DNA of 14,824 bases from Pseudomonadota bacterium (GCA_027625125.1 JAQBXG010000019.1:1-14824); one strand, 5' to 3'; shown: positions 1-8,438, counted from the stretch's first letter. Numbers and translations are program-made. The notes: generated by a model from the sequence alone, not told the origin.

Positions 1-107
1 GTCCACGAATGGCCGCACTTGGTGCAGCGGACCGTCTTGCCGTTGGGCGCCAGCGAATTCGGATCGACCGAATACCGGGTCTCGCAATTCGGACAGGTAA
101 GAATCAT
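1..107 (-). CDS. MJ0042-type zinc-ribbon protein, N-terminus (partial)
   Basis: Only the first 35 codons are inside the window; the gene continues past the left edge. Reading leftwards from the ATG at 107-105, the protein starts MILTCPNCETRYSVD and then shows a second CxxC. The cysteines fall at residues 5, 8, 28 and 31, and the aromatic-rich ending GHSW follows. This CxxC-x19-CxxC pattern is the MJ0042 / zinc_ribbon_5 domain, which in alphaproteobacteria usually begins a longer protein with a disordered middle and a transmembrane or DUF3426-like C-terminal part. That remainder is not visible here. The gene is divergent from ftsE, an arrangement I recall as common in Rhodospirillales. The function of the family is not established. 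The domain call is secure, but the full product is unknown. Confidence 0.8.
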   Translation of the reverse strand, partial: MILTCPNCETRYSVDPNSLAPNGKTVRCTKCGHSW

Positions 108-137
108 TGCTGCGAAGTTCGCCCAAGGCCGAGATTC

Positions 138-166
138 CTTATAGGTCATCGCCGGGGGCGAGGCAA
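138..166 (-). promoter_or_regulatory. Putative sigma-70 promoter of the zinc-ribbon gene
   Basis: On the minus strand TTGCCT (166-161) is followed after exactly 17 bp by TATAAG (143-138), matching 4/6 and 5/6 of the consensus hexamers. The predicted transcription start is near 131, giving a leader of about 24 nt before the ATG at 107. This is the best-formed promoter in the left part of the window. It is a pattern match only. Confidence 0.5.
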
Positions 167-247
167 GGCGGCGACGATGCTGGACGCCGCCCCGCCGCTG
201 TGCAAACCTTTGTTGTTCCAGCAGGAATTCCGCGCCGGGAGAAGTCC

Positions 248-907
248 GTGGTTCGCCTCGAGGATGTCGCGATGCGCTACGCCGGCGGACCCGAGGTACT
301 GCAGAGCGTCTCCCTGCATCTGAAGCCCGGCTCCTACCATTTCCTGACCGGGCCGTCGGGAGCGGGCAAGACATCGCTGTTGCGGTTGATGTACCTGGCG
401 CAGCGGGCCTCGCGGGGATCGGTCCGCGTTTTCGGCCACGACATCGCGACAACCTCGCGGCGCACCCTGCCGGGACTCCGGCGGCGGATCGGCGTCGTGC
501 TTCAGGACTTCCGGCTGCTCGACCACATGAGCGTGCGCGACAACGTCGCCCTCAGCCTGCGGATCGCCGGCCTGCCCGAAGACACCGTGCGCGCCCATGT
601 CGGCGAGTTGCTGGCGTGGGTCGGCCTCGGCAACCATCTCGAGGCCAAACCGCCGGTGCTATCGGACGGTGAAAAACAGCGCGTCGCGATCGCCCGCGCG
701 GTGGTCGGTCGTCCCAGCCTGCTGCTCGCCGACGAACCGACGGGCAGCGTCGACGAGCAACAGGGCCTGCGGGTGCTTCGCCTGTTCGAGGAGTTGAACA
801 AGATCGGCACGACGGTGCTGGTGGCGACCCACGACCAGCGCATCCTGTCGCGGTTTCCGCACAACGTCCTCCGGCTCGAGGACGGCCGCGTAGCGCGGAA
901 CTGGTAG
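248..907 (+). CDS. ftsE: Cell division ATP-binding protein FtsE
   Basis: FtsE is the ABC ATPase of the FtsEX complex, which couples the divisome to peptidoglycan hydrolase activation at the inner membrane. With the GTG start at 248 the protein is 219 residues, the usual FtsE length. A longer in-frame ATG at 107 would add 47 basic, unconserved residues. The sequence GGGAGAAG at 237-244 is a good ribosome binding site for the GTG. Visible motifs are Walker A GPSGAGKT (35-42), Q-loop Q86, a signature LSDGEKQR (138-145), Walker B ending ADEPTGSVD (161-169) and the switch histidine in ATHD (H195). The signature has Asp where the consensus has Gly (LSGGEQQR). ftsX begins 3 nt after the stop, so the two form an operon. 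Confidence 0.93.
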   Translation: MVRLEDVAMRYAGGPEVLQSVSLHLKPGSYHFLTGPSGAGKTSLLRLMYLAQRASRGSVRVFGHDIATTSRRTLPGLRRRIGVVLQDFRLLDHMSVRDNVALSLRIAGLPEDTVRAHVGELLAWVGLGNHLEAKPPVLSDGEKQRVAIARAVVGRPSLLLADEPTGSVDEQQGLRVLRLFEELNKIGTTVLVATHDQRILSRFPHNVLRLEDGRVARNW

Positions 908-910
908 CCG

Positions 911-1789
911 GTGTTCCGTCGGCGCACAGACATTCCGCTGGCCCGCGACGGGTCGGCGCGCTTCGTGCCGTGGATCGTGGCGTTGATGGTCTATCTTGCG
1001 GCGCTGGCGGCGGCGGCGGGCGTCGTGACCGGCCGTGCCGTGGACCGCTGGGCCGGTGGCCTCGACGGCACGCTGACAATCGAGATTCTGCCCGACGCGG
1101 GCCAATCGCGGGACAATGACGTCCAGGCGGTACTCGACCTCCTTCGCGGCACCGCCGGTGTGCGCTCGGCCGACGAACTGTCGCCGGACGCTGTCGCCGC
1201 CCTGCTGGCGCCATGGCTCGGCGAAGGTGCGCTGGCCGTCGATCTGCCGGTGCCGCGGCTGATCGACGTGCGGCTGGAGCGCGGCACCCTGCTCGATGTC
1301 GCGGCGCTCCGGACTCAGATCGAAGGCCTGGTCCCCGGCGCACGGATGGACGACCACCGCCTGTGGCGGCAGCAACTGGCGAGCTTTGCCCGCGCCGTCG
1401 CGGTGGCGGCGATCGTCGTCGTAACCCTGATCGCCCTGGCGGCCGCATCAACGATCGTATTCGCCACCCGCGCCGGTCTGGCAATTCACCACGATGTCAT
1501 CGAGTTGTTGCACCTGATCGGTTCGCGCGAAAACTACATCGCCCGACAGTTCCAGAATCACGCGATGTGGCTGGCGCTGCGGGGCGGGGCGGTCGGCGCG
1601 CTGCTGGGCGCGCTGACACTGCTTTCGGTCGGGTGGGCGGCGGCGCCGCTCCAGGGGTCGTTCCTGCCCGATCTTGCCATCGGCGCCGCGGCGTGGATCG
1701 CCGTCGCGGCGATGCCGGTCGCCGCCGCGCTGGTCGCCACGGTCGCGGCCCGGATCACGGTGCTGCGGGCGCTCCGAAAAATGCTCTAG
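911..1789 (+). CDS. ftsX: Cell division protein FtsX (ABC permease)
   Basis: FtsX is the membrane partner of FtsE. The 292-residue protein has a short basic N-terminus, a first membrane helix at about residues 19-41, a periplasmic domain (about 42-158), and three further helices at about 161-183, 224-244 and 256-278. This is the four-helix FtsX topology. Between helices 2 and 3 lies the cytoplasmic segment with HHDVIELLHLIGSRENYIAR, a conserved FtsX coupling region. The start is GTG at 911, only 3 nt after the ftsE stop, with no strong ribosome site of its own, so translational coupling is likely. The periplasmic domain is poorly conserved across the family, so its hydrolase activator cannot be named. 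No terminator with a T-tract follows. Confidence 0.92.
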   Translation: MFRRRTDIPLARDGSARFVPWIVALMVYLAALAAAAGVVTGRAVDRWAGGLDGTLTIEILPDAGQSRDNDVQAVLDLLRGTAGVRSADELSPDAVAALLAPWLGEGALAVDLPVPRLIDVRLERGTLLDVAALRTQIEGLVPGARMDDHRLWRQQLASFARAVAVAAIVVVTLIALAAASTIVFATRAGLAIHHDVIELLHLIGSRENYIARQFQNHAMWLALRGGAVGALLGALTLLSVGWAAAPLQGSFLPDLAIGAAAWIAVAAMPVAAALVATVAARITVLRALRKML

Positions 1790-1854
1790 GGTGCGTCCCC
1801 GGAGCAGCGGAATATACCTGCACCAAGAGGGGCTTTTGTGGACATAACGGGAAC

Positions 1855-1905
1855 ATGGTACAACCCGCGACCCGCACCCATGACGGCCGATTGATCGCAC
1901 GATGA
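1855..1905 (+). other. Possible 16-codon upstream ORF overlapping the nrdJ start
   Basis: ATG at 1855 opens a 16-codon frame (MVQPATRTHDGRLIAR) whose TGA (1903-1905) overlaps the nrdJ ATG (1902-1904) as ATGA. GGGA at 1849-1852 lies close upstream of it. The nrdJ ATG itself has no Shine-Dalgarno-like sequence, so reinitiation after this short frame could be how nrdJ is translated. Short ORFs arise by chance, and no homolog is known to me. Confidence 0.3.
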
Positions 1906-4241
1906 CCTTGATGACCCCCCTTTCCCAGAAGATCTGGGACCTGAAATACCGCCTGAAAAAGGACGGCGGCCCGGTCGACGCGACGATCGAAGACACCTGG
2001 CGGCGGGTTGCGACGGCGCTTGCCGCGCCGGAAGACGACGCCGACCATTGGCAGCGGATATTCGCCGACGCGCTGGCGGACTTCCGCTTCCTGCCGGCCG
2101 GGCGAATCCTCGCCGGCGCCGGGTCGGGGCGAGACGTCACGTTGTCCAACTGCTTCGTGATGGGAACCATTCCCGACGACATGGGCGGCATCTTCGACGC
2201 GCTGAAAGAGGCGGCGTTGACGATGCAGCAGGGCGGCGGCATCGGCTACGACTTCTCGACCCTGCGTCCCACCGGCGCGCCGGTAAAGGGCGTCGGCGCC
2301 GACGCATCCGGGCCGCTGTCGTTCATGGATGTCTGGGACGCGATGTGCCGCACGATCATGTCGGCGGGGCACCGGCGCGGCGCGATGATGGCGACGATGC
2401 GCTGCGACCATCCCGACATCGAAGCGTTCGTTCGCGCCAAACACGAAGCGGGGCGGCTCCGCATGTTCAACCTGTCGGTGCTGGTCACCGACCCGTTTCT
2501 TGCGGCGGTCAAGGCCGACGGGCCGTGGGAGTTGGTGTTCGGCGGCGTATCCTTCCGCACGGTTCCGGCGCGCGAGCTGTGGGAAAAGATCGTGCGGGCG
2601 TCCTATGCCTACGCCGAGCCAGGGGTCATTTTCATCGACCGCATCAACGCCCGCAACAATCTGAAGTATTGCGAAACCATTTCGGCCACGAACCCGTGCG
2701 GCGAACAACCGCTGCCTCCGTATGGCGCGTGTCTGCTCGGCTCGGTGAATCTCGCGCGCCTGGTGCATCGCCCGTTCGAAAACGGCGCCTATATCGACAC
2801 GGCCGAACTGGAACAGCTTTCGGCAACGGCGGTGCGCATGCTGGACAACGCGGTCGGCGTCTCCCGCTACCCGCTTCCGCAACAGCACGACGAGGCGATG
2901 GCCAAACGGCGCATCGGCCTCGGCATCACCGGCCTCGCCGACGCGCTGATCCAATGCGGCGCACGCTATGATTCCCAACGGGGACGCGACATGGCGGCGG
3001 GCTGGATGCGCACGATCCGCCGCGCCGCCTACCTCGCTTCGGCCGAGCTGGCGGCGGAAAAAGGCGCGTTTCCGCTGTACCGGGCGGAGCCGTATCTGGC
3101 GGCGGAAAACCTCCGGGCGATGGACGACGACGTTCGTTCGGCGATCGCCGCCAACGGCATCCGCAACGCCCTCGTCACTTCGGTCGCGCCGACCGGCACG
3201 ATTTCTCTGCTCGCCGGCAACGTTTCGTCGGGGCTGGAGCCGGTGTTCGCGTTCACCTATTCCCGGAGCGTGCTGTTGCCCGACGGCACCCGCCGCGAAG
3301 AAGAAGTCACCGACTATGCGGTGCGCCAATACCGCCTGTTGCGAGGCGAAGACGCGCGCCTACCGTCCGAATTCGTCAGCGCCCAGTCTTTGGGGCCGTC
3401 GGATCACATCCAGATGCAGGCGGCGATCCAGCAGTTCGTCGATTCGGCGGTGTCGAAGACGATCAATATGCCCGCCGACATCTCGTTCGAATCGTTTCGC
3501 GATGCCTACATGGAATCGTATGAATCTGGCTGCAAGGGCTGCACCACGTTCCGGCCGAACGACGTCACCGGCGCGGTCCTGACGGCACCGTCAAAGGCGG
3601 ACCGCGCCGAGCCGGAACTGCCGCTCGAAGCGCCACGGAATCGGACCGCGACACGCGTAACGCCGATCGCCAAAGGCGAATCCGACCTCGACGCGGGCGC
3701 GGTGGTCTACATGACCCGTCCCCTCGACCGGCCCGGCGAACTTCGCGGCAAGACCTACAAGATTCACTGGCCGGAAAGCGACCACGCGATCTACATCACG
3801 ATCAACGACATCCTGCAAGACGGGCGCCTCAGGCCGTTCGAGGTGTTCATCAACTCCAAGAACATGGAGCATTTCGCGTGGACCGTCGCGCTGACGCGAA
3901 TGATTTCCGCGGTGTTCCGCCGCGGCGGCGATGTCAGTTTCGTCGTCGAGGAACTGAAGGCGGTATTCGATCCACGCGGCGGCCATTGGGTCGGCGGCCG
4001 CTACGTTCCGTCTCTGCTGGCGGCGATCGGCGAGGCGATCGAGCAACACATGATCGGCACCGGCTTCCTTCCCTCGGACGACGGCGACACCACGGAGCCG
4101 GAGGAAGCAGTGGCGCTGTCAGCCGGAGATTTCCCCGCCATTGCCGCCCATCGCAGTTGTCCAAAATGCAGCATGCCCGCGCTGATTCGCCAGGAAGGCT
4201 GCGATACCTGCACCAGTTGCGGGTATTCCCGGTGCGGCTAG
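1902..4241 (+). CDS. nrdJ: Adenosylcobalamin-dependent (class II) ribonucleoside-diphosphate reductase
   Basis: NrdJ reduces ribonucleotides to deoxyribonucleotides using coenzyme B12 to form a thiyl radical, without oxygen or a separate small subunit. The 779-residue protein shows the N-terminal redox cysteine in LSNCFVMGT (C84), the glycine-rich MQQGGGIGYDFS (108-119), the radical-site NPCGEQ with C266 and E268, and a partner GACLLGSVNLAR (C277). It also has PTGTISLLAGNVSSGLEPVF (430-449) and a CxxC at 544/547. Residues about 600-715 form a TSCPD-type domain. The C-terminus is a cysteine-rich tail with C753, C756, C767, C770, C773 and C778, the likely reductant-exchange or zinc motif. The length fits the shorter NrdJ form, not the roughly 1200-residue one. 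The start at 1902 fits the family N-terminus (SQKIWDLKYRL), though ATG 1911 is also possible. No cobalamin riboswitch is visible upstream. Confidence 0.95.
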   Translation: MTLMTPLSQKIWDLKYRLKKDGGPVDATIEDTWRRVATALAAPEDDADHWQRIFADALADFRFLPAGRILAGAGSGRDVTLSNCFVMGTIPDDMGGIFDALKEAALTMQQGGGIGYDFSTLRPTGAPVKGVGADASGPLSFMDVWDAMCRTIMSAGHRRGAMMATMRCDHPDIEAFVRAKHEAGRLRMFNLSVLVTDPFLAAVKADGPWELVFGGVSFRTVPARELWEKIVRASYAYAEPGVIFIDRINARNNLKYCETISATNPCGEQPLPPYGACLLGSVNLARLVHRPFENGAYIDTAELEQLSATAVRMLDNAVGVSRYPLPQQHDEAMAKRRIGLGITGLADALIQCGARYDSQRGRDMAAGWMRTIRRAAYLASAELAAEKGAFPLYRAEPYLAAENLRAMDDDVRSAIAANGIRNALVTSVAPTGTISLLAGNVSSGLEPVFAFTYSRSVLLPDGTRREEEVTDYAVRQYRLLRGEDARLPSEFVSAQSLGPSDHIQMQAAIQQFVDSAVSKTINMPADISFESFRDAYMESYESGCKGCTTFRPNDVTGAVLTAPSKADRAEPELPLEAPRNRTATRVTPIAKGESDLDAGAVVYMTRPLDRPGELRGKTYKIHWPESDHAIYITINDILQDGRLRPFEVFINSKNMEHFAWTVALTRMISAVFRRGGDVSFVVEELKAVFDPRGGHWVGGRYVPSLLAAIGEAIEQHMIGTGFLPSDDGDTTEPEEAVALSAGDFPAIAAHRSCPKCSMPALIRQEGCDTCTSCGYSRCG

Positions 4242-4251
4242 TCGCGCGGCG

Positions 4252-5283
4252 ATGCGGCGGTTTCTGATCTCCGGCATCGCCGTCGCTGCCCTCGCGATTC
4301 TGGCGACCGGCGGCCTGTGGATGTACTGGCTGATTTCCGCCCAGGAATTGGCCGCAGCGGTGGACGAATGGGTCGGGGGAATGTTGGCGTCGGGATACGA
4401 TGTCAACATTGACCGCAAGCGGTTCGCTGGGTTCCCGGCCTCGGTCGACATCGTCCTCGACGGCGTCGAACTCGCAGGCGCCGACCATTACATGCCCTGG
4501 ACCTGGTCTGTCTCGCGGGTCCGCGTGACGCGCGGCTTGTTCGGCCAGGGGCCGGCGTTCGTCCGGCCATCGGGGGTGCAAACCATCGAGGTCATCGACG
4601 ACGAGATCCGCAAGCGAATTCGGTTCGGCGCGGCGCGCTGGGCAATCGAAATCGCCCAAGTGGCGACCGGCGGCGCATCCCTGAATATCGAATGGGACGG
4701 CTTCGTCCTGGCGCCGGAGGATCAGGCTCCGGTCAGCATCGAATCGGTGCGGGCCAATTTCGTCCTGCCCGACGGCGACGGGGCCATTCCGCGCGGCACC
4801 CACGGCTCCGTATCGATCCGCGGCGCCCAATTGCCGGGAGACCCAACGCTCGGCAACCGCATCGAATCTTTTGAAGGCGAAATCGAGTTTCTCGTCAGCG
4901 TCCAGTCCGGCGACCCATGGAGGGCGCTGTCCGGCTGGACGGAATCGAATGGAACGGTGCGCATTACCAATGGGGCGATCGATTGGGGCCCGATCCATGC
5001 ATCGGCGATCACCGGGCGCATGGGCATCGATCACCAGATGCGGCCCGAAGCCCAGTTGTCCGGCCAATTCGCGCAATTCGCCGACGCGGTCGAGGTGTTT
5101 TTCCAGGCCAACCGGATGTCGTCCCGCCGCCGCGACGAGATTCTGTTTGTGATGGGCATGCCGCAAAACCGTGATCGCACCGTATTCGAATACGCCGTCG
5201 AGTTTCGCGGCGGCGCCGCGTTGATCGACGGCACGATGGTGGGGCGGGTCTGGTCGCTGCTGCCCTGGCAATCCAGGGAATAG
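4252..5283 (+). CDS. DUF2125 domain protein (first of tandem pair)
   Basis: This 343-residue protein has an N-terminal hydrophobic segment (residues about 4-29) that reads as a signal anchor, followed by a large predicted periplasmic domain. The features shared with the next gene are GYDVNI, then GFPASVDIVLDGVEL, then PWTWSVSRVRVTRGLF. This beta-rich repeat style is what I recognise as alphaproteobacterial DUF2125, a family of unknown function that vaguely resembles AsmA-like envelope proteins. The gene starts 10 nt after the nrdJ stop without a clear ribosome binding site, and its stop lies 3 nt before the second copy. It could share a transcript with nrdJ, but the functional connection is more likely with its neighbour copy. 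No enzymatic motif is seen. The family call is fairly sure; the role is unknown. Confidence 0.78.
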   Translation: MRRFLISGIAVAALAILATGGLWMYWLISAQELAAAVDEWVGGMLASGYDVNIDRKRFAGFPASVDIVLDGVELAGADHYMPWTWSVSRVRVTRGLFGQGPAFVRPSGVQTIEVIDDEIRKRIRFGAARWAIEIAQVATGGASLNIEWDGFVLAPEDQAPVSIESVRANFVLPDGDGAIPRGTHGSVSIRGAQLPGDPTLGNRIESFEGEIEFLVSVQSGDPWRALSGWTESNGTVRITNGAIDWGPIHASAITGRMGIDHQMRPEAQLSGQFAQFADAVEVFFQANRMSSRRRDEILFVMGMPQNRDRTVFEYAVEFRGGAALIDGTMVGRVWSLLPWQSRE

Positions 5284-5286
5284 CCG

Positions 5287-6312
5287 GTGCGCGGCGCCGC
5301 AATTCTGCTCGCGGGAGTCCTGGCCGCCGCCGTCCTCGGCGCGGGCGGGTACACGGCGCTGTGGTTTTCGGGTGCGTCCGAAGCAAAGGCGCGCATCACC
5401 GCCTGGGCGGACGGCGTCCGCACCGCCGGCTACGATGTCGAAATCGGCGACATCGCGGTTTCGGGATTTCCGGGTCCGGCCGAGCTGAAAATCACCGGCC
5501 TCGACATCGGTCTCCCGTCAGCAAAGCTGCCATGGGTGTGGCGCGCGGACACTGTCCTCGTCGCCGCAACCGACAACCGCCTGGAGTTGCGCCTCGCCGC
5601 TGAACACGTGCTGACAGTTTCGGTCGGTGGACAGGACCGCACCTACCGTATGGCGGCCCGGCGATTCCAGGTCGATGTCGGCGCCGACGGCGACGGCAAC
5701 CCGCTCTTGCAGTTCGACATTCGCGGCATGTTCGTCGACCGGGGCGCGTCCGGCCGCCTCACTGTCGACCGGGCCGAGGTGTTCGTGAACGTCGCGCCGG
5801 GTCCGGGCCTGCTTCCGGACGATTCGCGCATACTGCTGTCGCTTGCCAATCTGGTGCTGCCGGAACACCGGCGCGGTCCCCTCGGCGACACGATCTCCGT
5901 GCTGCGGACCGAATTGCGTCTCGACGGCGATATCGACAACCTTGATCTCGCAACCGCCCTGCCCGATTGGCGCAACCGCGATGGCCGGCTCGTACTCGGC
6001 GAGTCCCGGGTGTCGTGGGGCACGCTGGAAATGGATACCCGCGGCGGCAGCCTCGCCCTGGACGACGACCTCAAACCCACCGGCGGCTTCAGCGGCATCA
6101 TCACCGGTTACGAGATCACGATCGACGCGTTCCAGGCGGCGGGGCGTTTCACCGCCGAGGACATGGCGAATATCCGCGCGATGATGTCGTTCATCCGCCA
6201 ACAGGGGCGGATGGGCGGCGGCATCGGTCTGCCGGTATCGATCCGGGAAGGTCGCGTGCGTGTCGGCGACGCCGTGCTCGGCACGGTGCCCCGACTGTTG
6301 CCGACCGACTAG
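5287..6312 (+). CDS. DUF2125 domain protein (second of tandem pair)
   Basis: This is a 341-residue paralogue of the preceding protein, starting with GTG at 5287 behind a good ribosome site (AGGGA at 5276-5280). Residues about 3-27 form a signal peptide or anchor. The core repeats the neighbour's pattern: AGYDVEIGDIAVSGFPGPAE, then a PWVW motif near residue 80. The C-terminal part contains GGFSGIITGYEITIDAFQ and ends with PVSIREGRVRVGDAVLGTVPRL, typical of DUF2125 ends. Its TAG stop (6310-6312) overlaps the stop of convergent tyrA in a shared CTAG. The pair probably arose by tandem duplication and has diverged widely. DUF2125 proteins beside tyrA are, from memory, common in Rhodospirillales. 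Function is unknown; envelope location is inferred from the N-terminus. Confidence 0.78.
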   Translation: MRGAAILLAGVLAAAVLGAGGYTALWFSGASEAKARITAWADGVRTAGYDVEIGDIAVSGFPGPAELKITGLDIGLPSAKLPWVWRADTVLVAATDNRLELRLAAEHVLTVSVGGQDRTYRMAARRFQVDVGADGDGNPLLQFDIRGMFVDRGASGRLTVDRAEVFVNVAPGPGLLPDDSRILLSLANLVLPEHRRGPLGDTISVLRTELRLDGDIDNLDLATALPDWRNRDGRLVLGESRVSWGTLEMDTRGGSLALDDDLKPTGGFSGIITGYEITIDAFQAAGRFTAEDMANIRAMMSFIRQQGRMGGGIGLPVSIREGRVRVGDAVLGTVPRLLPTD

Positions 6313-7205
6313 CTGTCGTCGGCCTGCCCGGCCTCGACGATTTCGCGGCGAATGTGCCGCGTGCGGGTGAACAGTTGCTGCAACGTCTCGCCGTCACCCC
6401 AGCGAATCGCCCGTTGCAGTCGCGACAGATCCTCGTTGAAGCGCGCCAGCATTTCCAGCACCGCCTCGCGGTTTGCCAATAGCACGTCGCGCCACATCAC
6501 CGGGTCCGATGCGGCGATGCGTGTAAAGTCGCGAAACCCCCCGGCGCTGTATTTGATAACTTCCGATTCCGTCACGACCTCCAGATCGGCGGCGGTGCCG
6601 ACGATGTTGAATGCGATCAGGTGCGGCAGATGCGAGGTCACGGCCAGCACCAGATCGTGATGTTCGGCATCCATCGTCTCGATGCGGCTTCCGGCCGCGC
6701 GCCACATCGCCGCGACTGTCTCCACCGCCGCCGGGTCCGCGCCCGGCGGCGGCGTCAGGATGCACCAGCGGCCTTCGAACAGCTCCGCAAACCCGGCTTC
6801 CGGCCCCGAATGCTCGGTCCCGGCGACCGGGTGGGCCGGAACGATGCGGGTCCCCTCCGGCAACGCCGGCGCCAGTTCGCGCACCACCATATTCTTCACC
6901 GACCCGACATCGGAAACGATGGCGTCGCCGGACAACGCCGGGGCAATCGCCTCGGCAATCGTGCGATAGACGCCCAGCGGCGTGCACAGCACGACCAGGT
7001 CCGCCCCCCGCACCGCCGCCGCCGGGTCGGCGTCGGCGGAATCCGCGAACCCGAGTTCCAGCGACTTCGCGCGCGTCTCCTCGCTGCGCGCGCACACGGC
7101 GATGTGGTCGGCCAGCTGCTCGCGCCGCAGCACCCGCGCCAGCGAGCTGCCGATCAGGCCCGCGCCGATCAGCGCCACCCGTTGAAAATGCACAGTGTCT
7201 GTCAT
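6309..7205 (-). CDS. tyrA: Prephenate/arogenate dehydrogenase TyrA
   Basis: TyrA oxidatively decarboxylates prephenate (or arogenate) in tyrosine synthesis. The 298-residue protein has the N-terminal Rossmann motif LIGAGLIGSS (12-21), the conserved DVGSVK (99-104), the HPVAGTE motif with the likely catalytic H125, SHLPHLIAF (191-199) and the helical-domain signature FRDFTRIAASDPVMWRD (224-240). Length and motifs match the single-domain bacterial dehydrogenase with no fused chorismate mutase or ACT domain. The first codons overlap the hisC stop as ATGA (7202-7205), so it is translated with hisC as an operon. HisC homologues often transaminate aromatic keto acids too, which fits the pairing. 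Substrate preference (prephenate or arogenate, NAD or NADP) cannot be read from the sequence with confidence. Confidence 0.93.
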   Translation of the reverse strand: MTDTVHFQRVALIGAGLIGSSLARVLRREQLADHIAVCARSEETRAKSLELGFADSADADPAAAVRGADLVVLCTPLGVYRTIAEAIAPALSGDAIVSDVGSVKNMVVRELAPALPEGTRIVPAHPVAGTEHSGPEAGFAELFEGRWCILTPPPGADPAAVETVAAMWRAAGSRIETMDAEHHDLVLAVTSHLPHLIAFNIVGTAADLEVVTESEVIKYSAGGFRDFTRIAASDPVMWRDVLLANREAVLEMLARFNEDLSRLQRAIRWGDGETLQQLFTRTRHIRREIVEAGQADDS

Positions 7206-8317
7206 TCCGCGGCTTCCAGGAATTCGCCCAACGACTTCACCAGCGCGCGCATGCTCCGCTCGTCGCCGACCGTGATTCGCAGGCAGTCGTGCAATCCGTA
7301 CGGCCCCATGCCGCGCACCAGAATCCCGTCACCGGCCAGATGGGCGAGGGCCGCCGCCGCCTGCACGGCCCCAGCGGCAAACCGGGTCATCACAAAGTTC
7401 GCGCTGCTCGGCAGGACCGCAAGGCCCAACCCCTTCAATTCCGCCGCCAACCACGACCGCCACTCGGAATTGTGGGCGCGGACGGTATCCAGAAACGCAA
7501 TGTCCGCCAGGGCGGCGACACCGGCGGCCTGCGCCGGGGCCGTCACGTTGAACGGCCCGCGCAAACGGTTCAACACATCGGCCACGGCCGGCGGCGCAAA
7601 GCACCACCCCAGCCGCAGCCCGGCCAACCCGTATGCTTTCGAAAACGTCCGGGTCATCACCACATTCGCATGGTCGCGGACCATGGCGATGCCGGGTTCG
7701 TAGGCGTCGTCGGTGACGAACTCGGCATAGGCGGCGTCCAGCACCAGCAGCACCCGCGCCGGCAGCGCCGCGTGCAGCCGTTCGATCTCGGCGGCGGCCA
7801 GGCACGTGCCGGTCGAGTTCGGATTGGCGATGAACACGATCCGCGTTTCGTCCGTCACGGCGGCGGCCATCGCCCCGACATCCACCGTATAGTTCCGCTC
7901 CGGCACCGCGCGCGGCGTCGCGCCGACCGAAAGCGCGGCCATCGGATAGACGACAAATCCGTATTGGCTGTACAGCACTTCATCGCCCGGCCCGGCGTAT
8001 CCGAGCGCCAGCAAATGCAGCAGTTCGTCGGACCCGTCGCCACAGACAATTCCGCCGGCATCGATGCCGTGCATTTCGGCCAGGGCGCTGCGCAATGCCG
8101 CCGACGCGGCGTCAGGATACCGATGCAACGACTCCGCCGCCTGCCGATAGGCGGCGACGGCGGCCGGGCTGGGCCCGATCGCCGATTCGTTTGACGACAG
8201 CTTGATGACCGGGCCGCCGTGCGGTGCGCGGGATTGTCCAGGCACATACGGCGCGATCTCCAGCGCGCCGGCTCGCGGGACGGGGCCGCCCGGCTGCCAT
8301 GGATTCGATGCATTCAT
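7202..8317 (-). CDS. hisC: Histidinol-phosphate aminotransferase (HisC family)
   Basis: This is a PLP-dependent fold-type I aminotransferase of 371 residues from the ATG at 8317. The frame stays open to 8398, but the extra 27 residues look unconserved, while MNASNPWQPGG matches how alphaproteobacterial HisC proteins begin. Motifs are KLSSNES near the N-terminus (39-45), GDGSDELL (93-100), IANPNSTG (163-170), D194 and Y197 in LDAAYAEF, the PLP lysine K227 in TFSKAYGLAGLRLGW, and the substrate-binding arginine in LRITVG (R347). It should convert imidazole-acetol phosphate to histidinol phosphate. Placed directly before tyrA with an ATGA overlap, it may also serve tyrosine and phenylalanine formation, as known for several HisC enzymes. 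No other his genes are in the window. Confidence 0.92.
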   Translation of the reverse strand: MNASNPWQPGGPVPRAGALEIAPYVPGQSRAPHGGPVIKLSSNESAIGPSPAAVAAYRQAAESLHRYPDAASAALRSALAEMHGIDAGGIVCGDGSDELLHLLALGYAGPGDEVLYSQYGFVVYPMAALSVGATPRAVPERNYTVDVGAMAAAVTDETRIVFIANPNSTGTCLAAAEIERLHAALPARVLLVLDAAYAEFVTDDAYEPGIAMVRDHANVVMTRTFSKAYGLAGLRLGWCFAPPAVADVLNRLRGPFNVTAPAQAAGVAALADIAFLDTVRAHNSEWRSWLAAELKGLGLAVLPSSANFVMTRFAAGAVQAAAALAHLAGDGILVRGMGPYGLHDCLRITVGDERSMRALVKSLGEFLEAAE

Positions 8318-8394
8318 GGTTCCAGACCAAAAGCCGCTTTCGCGAGGCGCCGCCCGGCCGCAGGTGTCGCACCTCCCGGAACTCAAGCGGCGCA

Positions 8395-8423
8395 ACACTA
8401 CTCAATGCGTCGTTCCGGTGCAA
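8395..8423 (-). promoter_or_regulatory. Weak candidate promoter for hisC-tyrA
   Basis: On the minus strand TTGCAC (8423-8418) and TAGTGT (8400-8395) are separated by 17 bp, about 78 nt before the hisC ATG. The -10 match is poor (3/6). It overlaps the operator-like repeat at 8415-8434. Tentative. Confidence 0.25.
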
Positions 8424-8434
8424 AATCCAACCGG
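8415..8434. promoter_or_regulatory. Operator-like inverted repeat between hisC and metX
   Basis: CCGGT (8415-8419) and ACCGG (8430-8434) are perfect 5-bp inverted arms around a 10-nt AT-richer centre. The repeat ends 4 bp before the TTGACA box of the metX promoter and overlaps the candidate hisC -35 box. The spacing (one helical turn and a half) suits a dimeric regulator. No regulator is identified. Confidence 0.3.
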
Positions 8435-8438
8435 GACA

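Noticed and set aside
1790..1901. Adenosylcobalamin riboswitch before nrdJ
   Set aside because: The 112-nt gap is too short and lacks a recognisable B12 box.
1755..3329. Long minus-strand frame (524 codons) antisense to nrdJ
   Set aside because: It overlaps a well-supported conserved gene and has the low-complexity Arg/Ala/Gly composition of antisense frames in GC-rich DNA.
6611..8194. Long plus-strand frame (527 codons) antisense to tyrA-hisC
   Set aside because: Both real genes on the other strand carry complete catalytic motifs. The frame has no recognisable domain.
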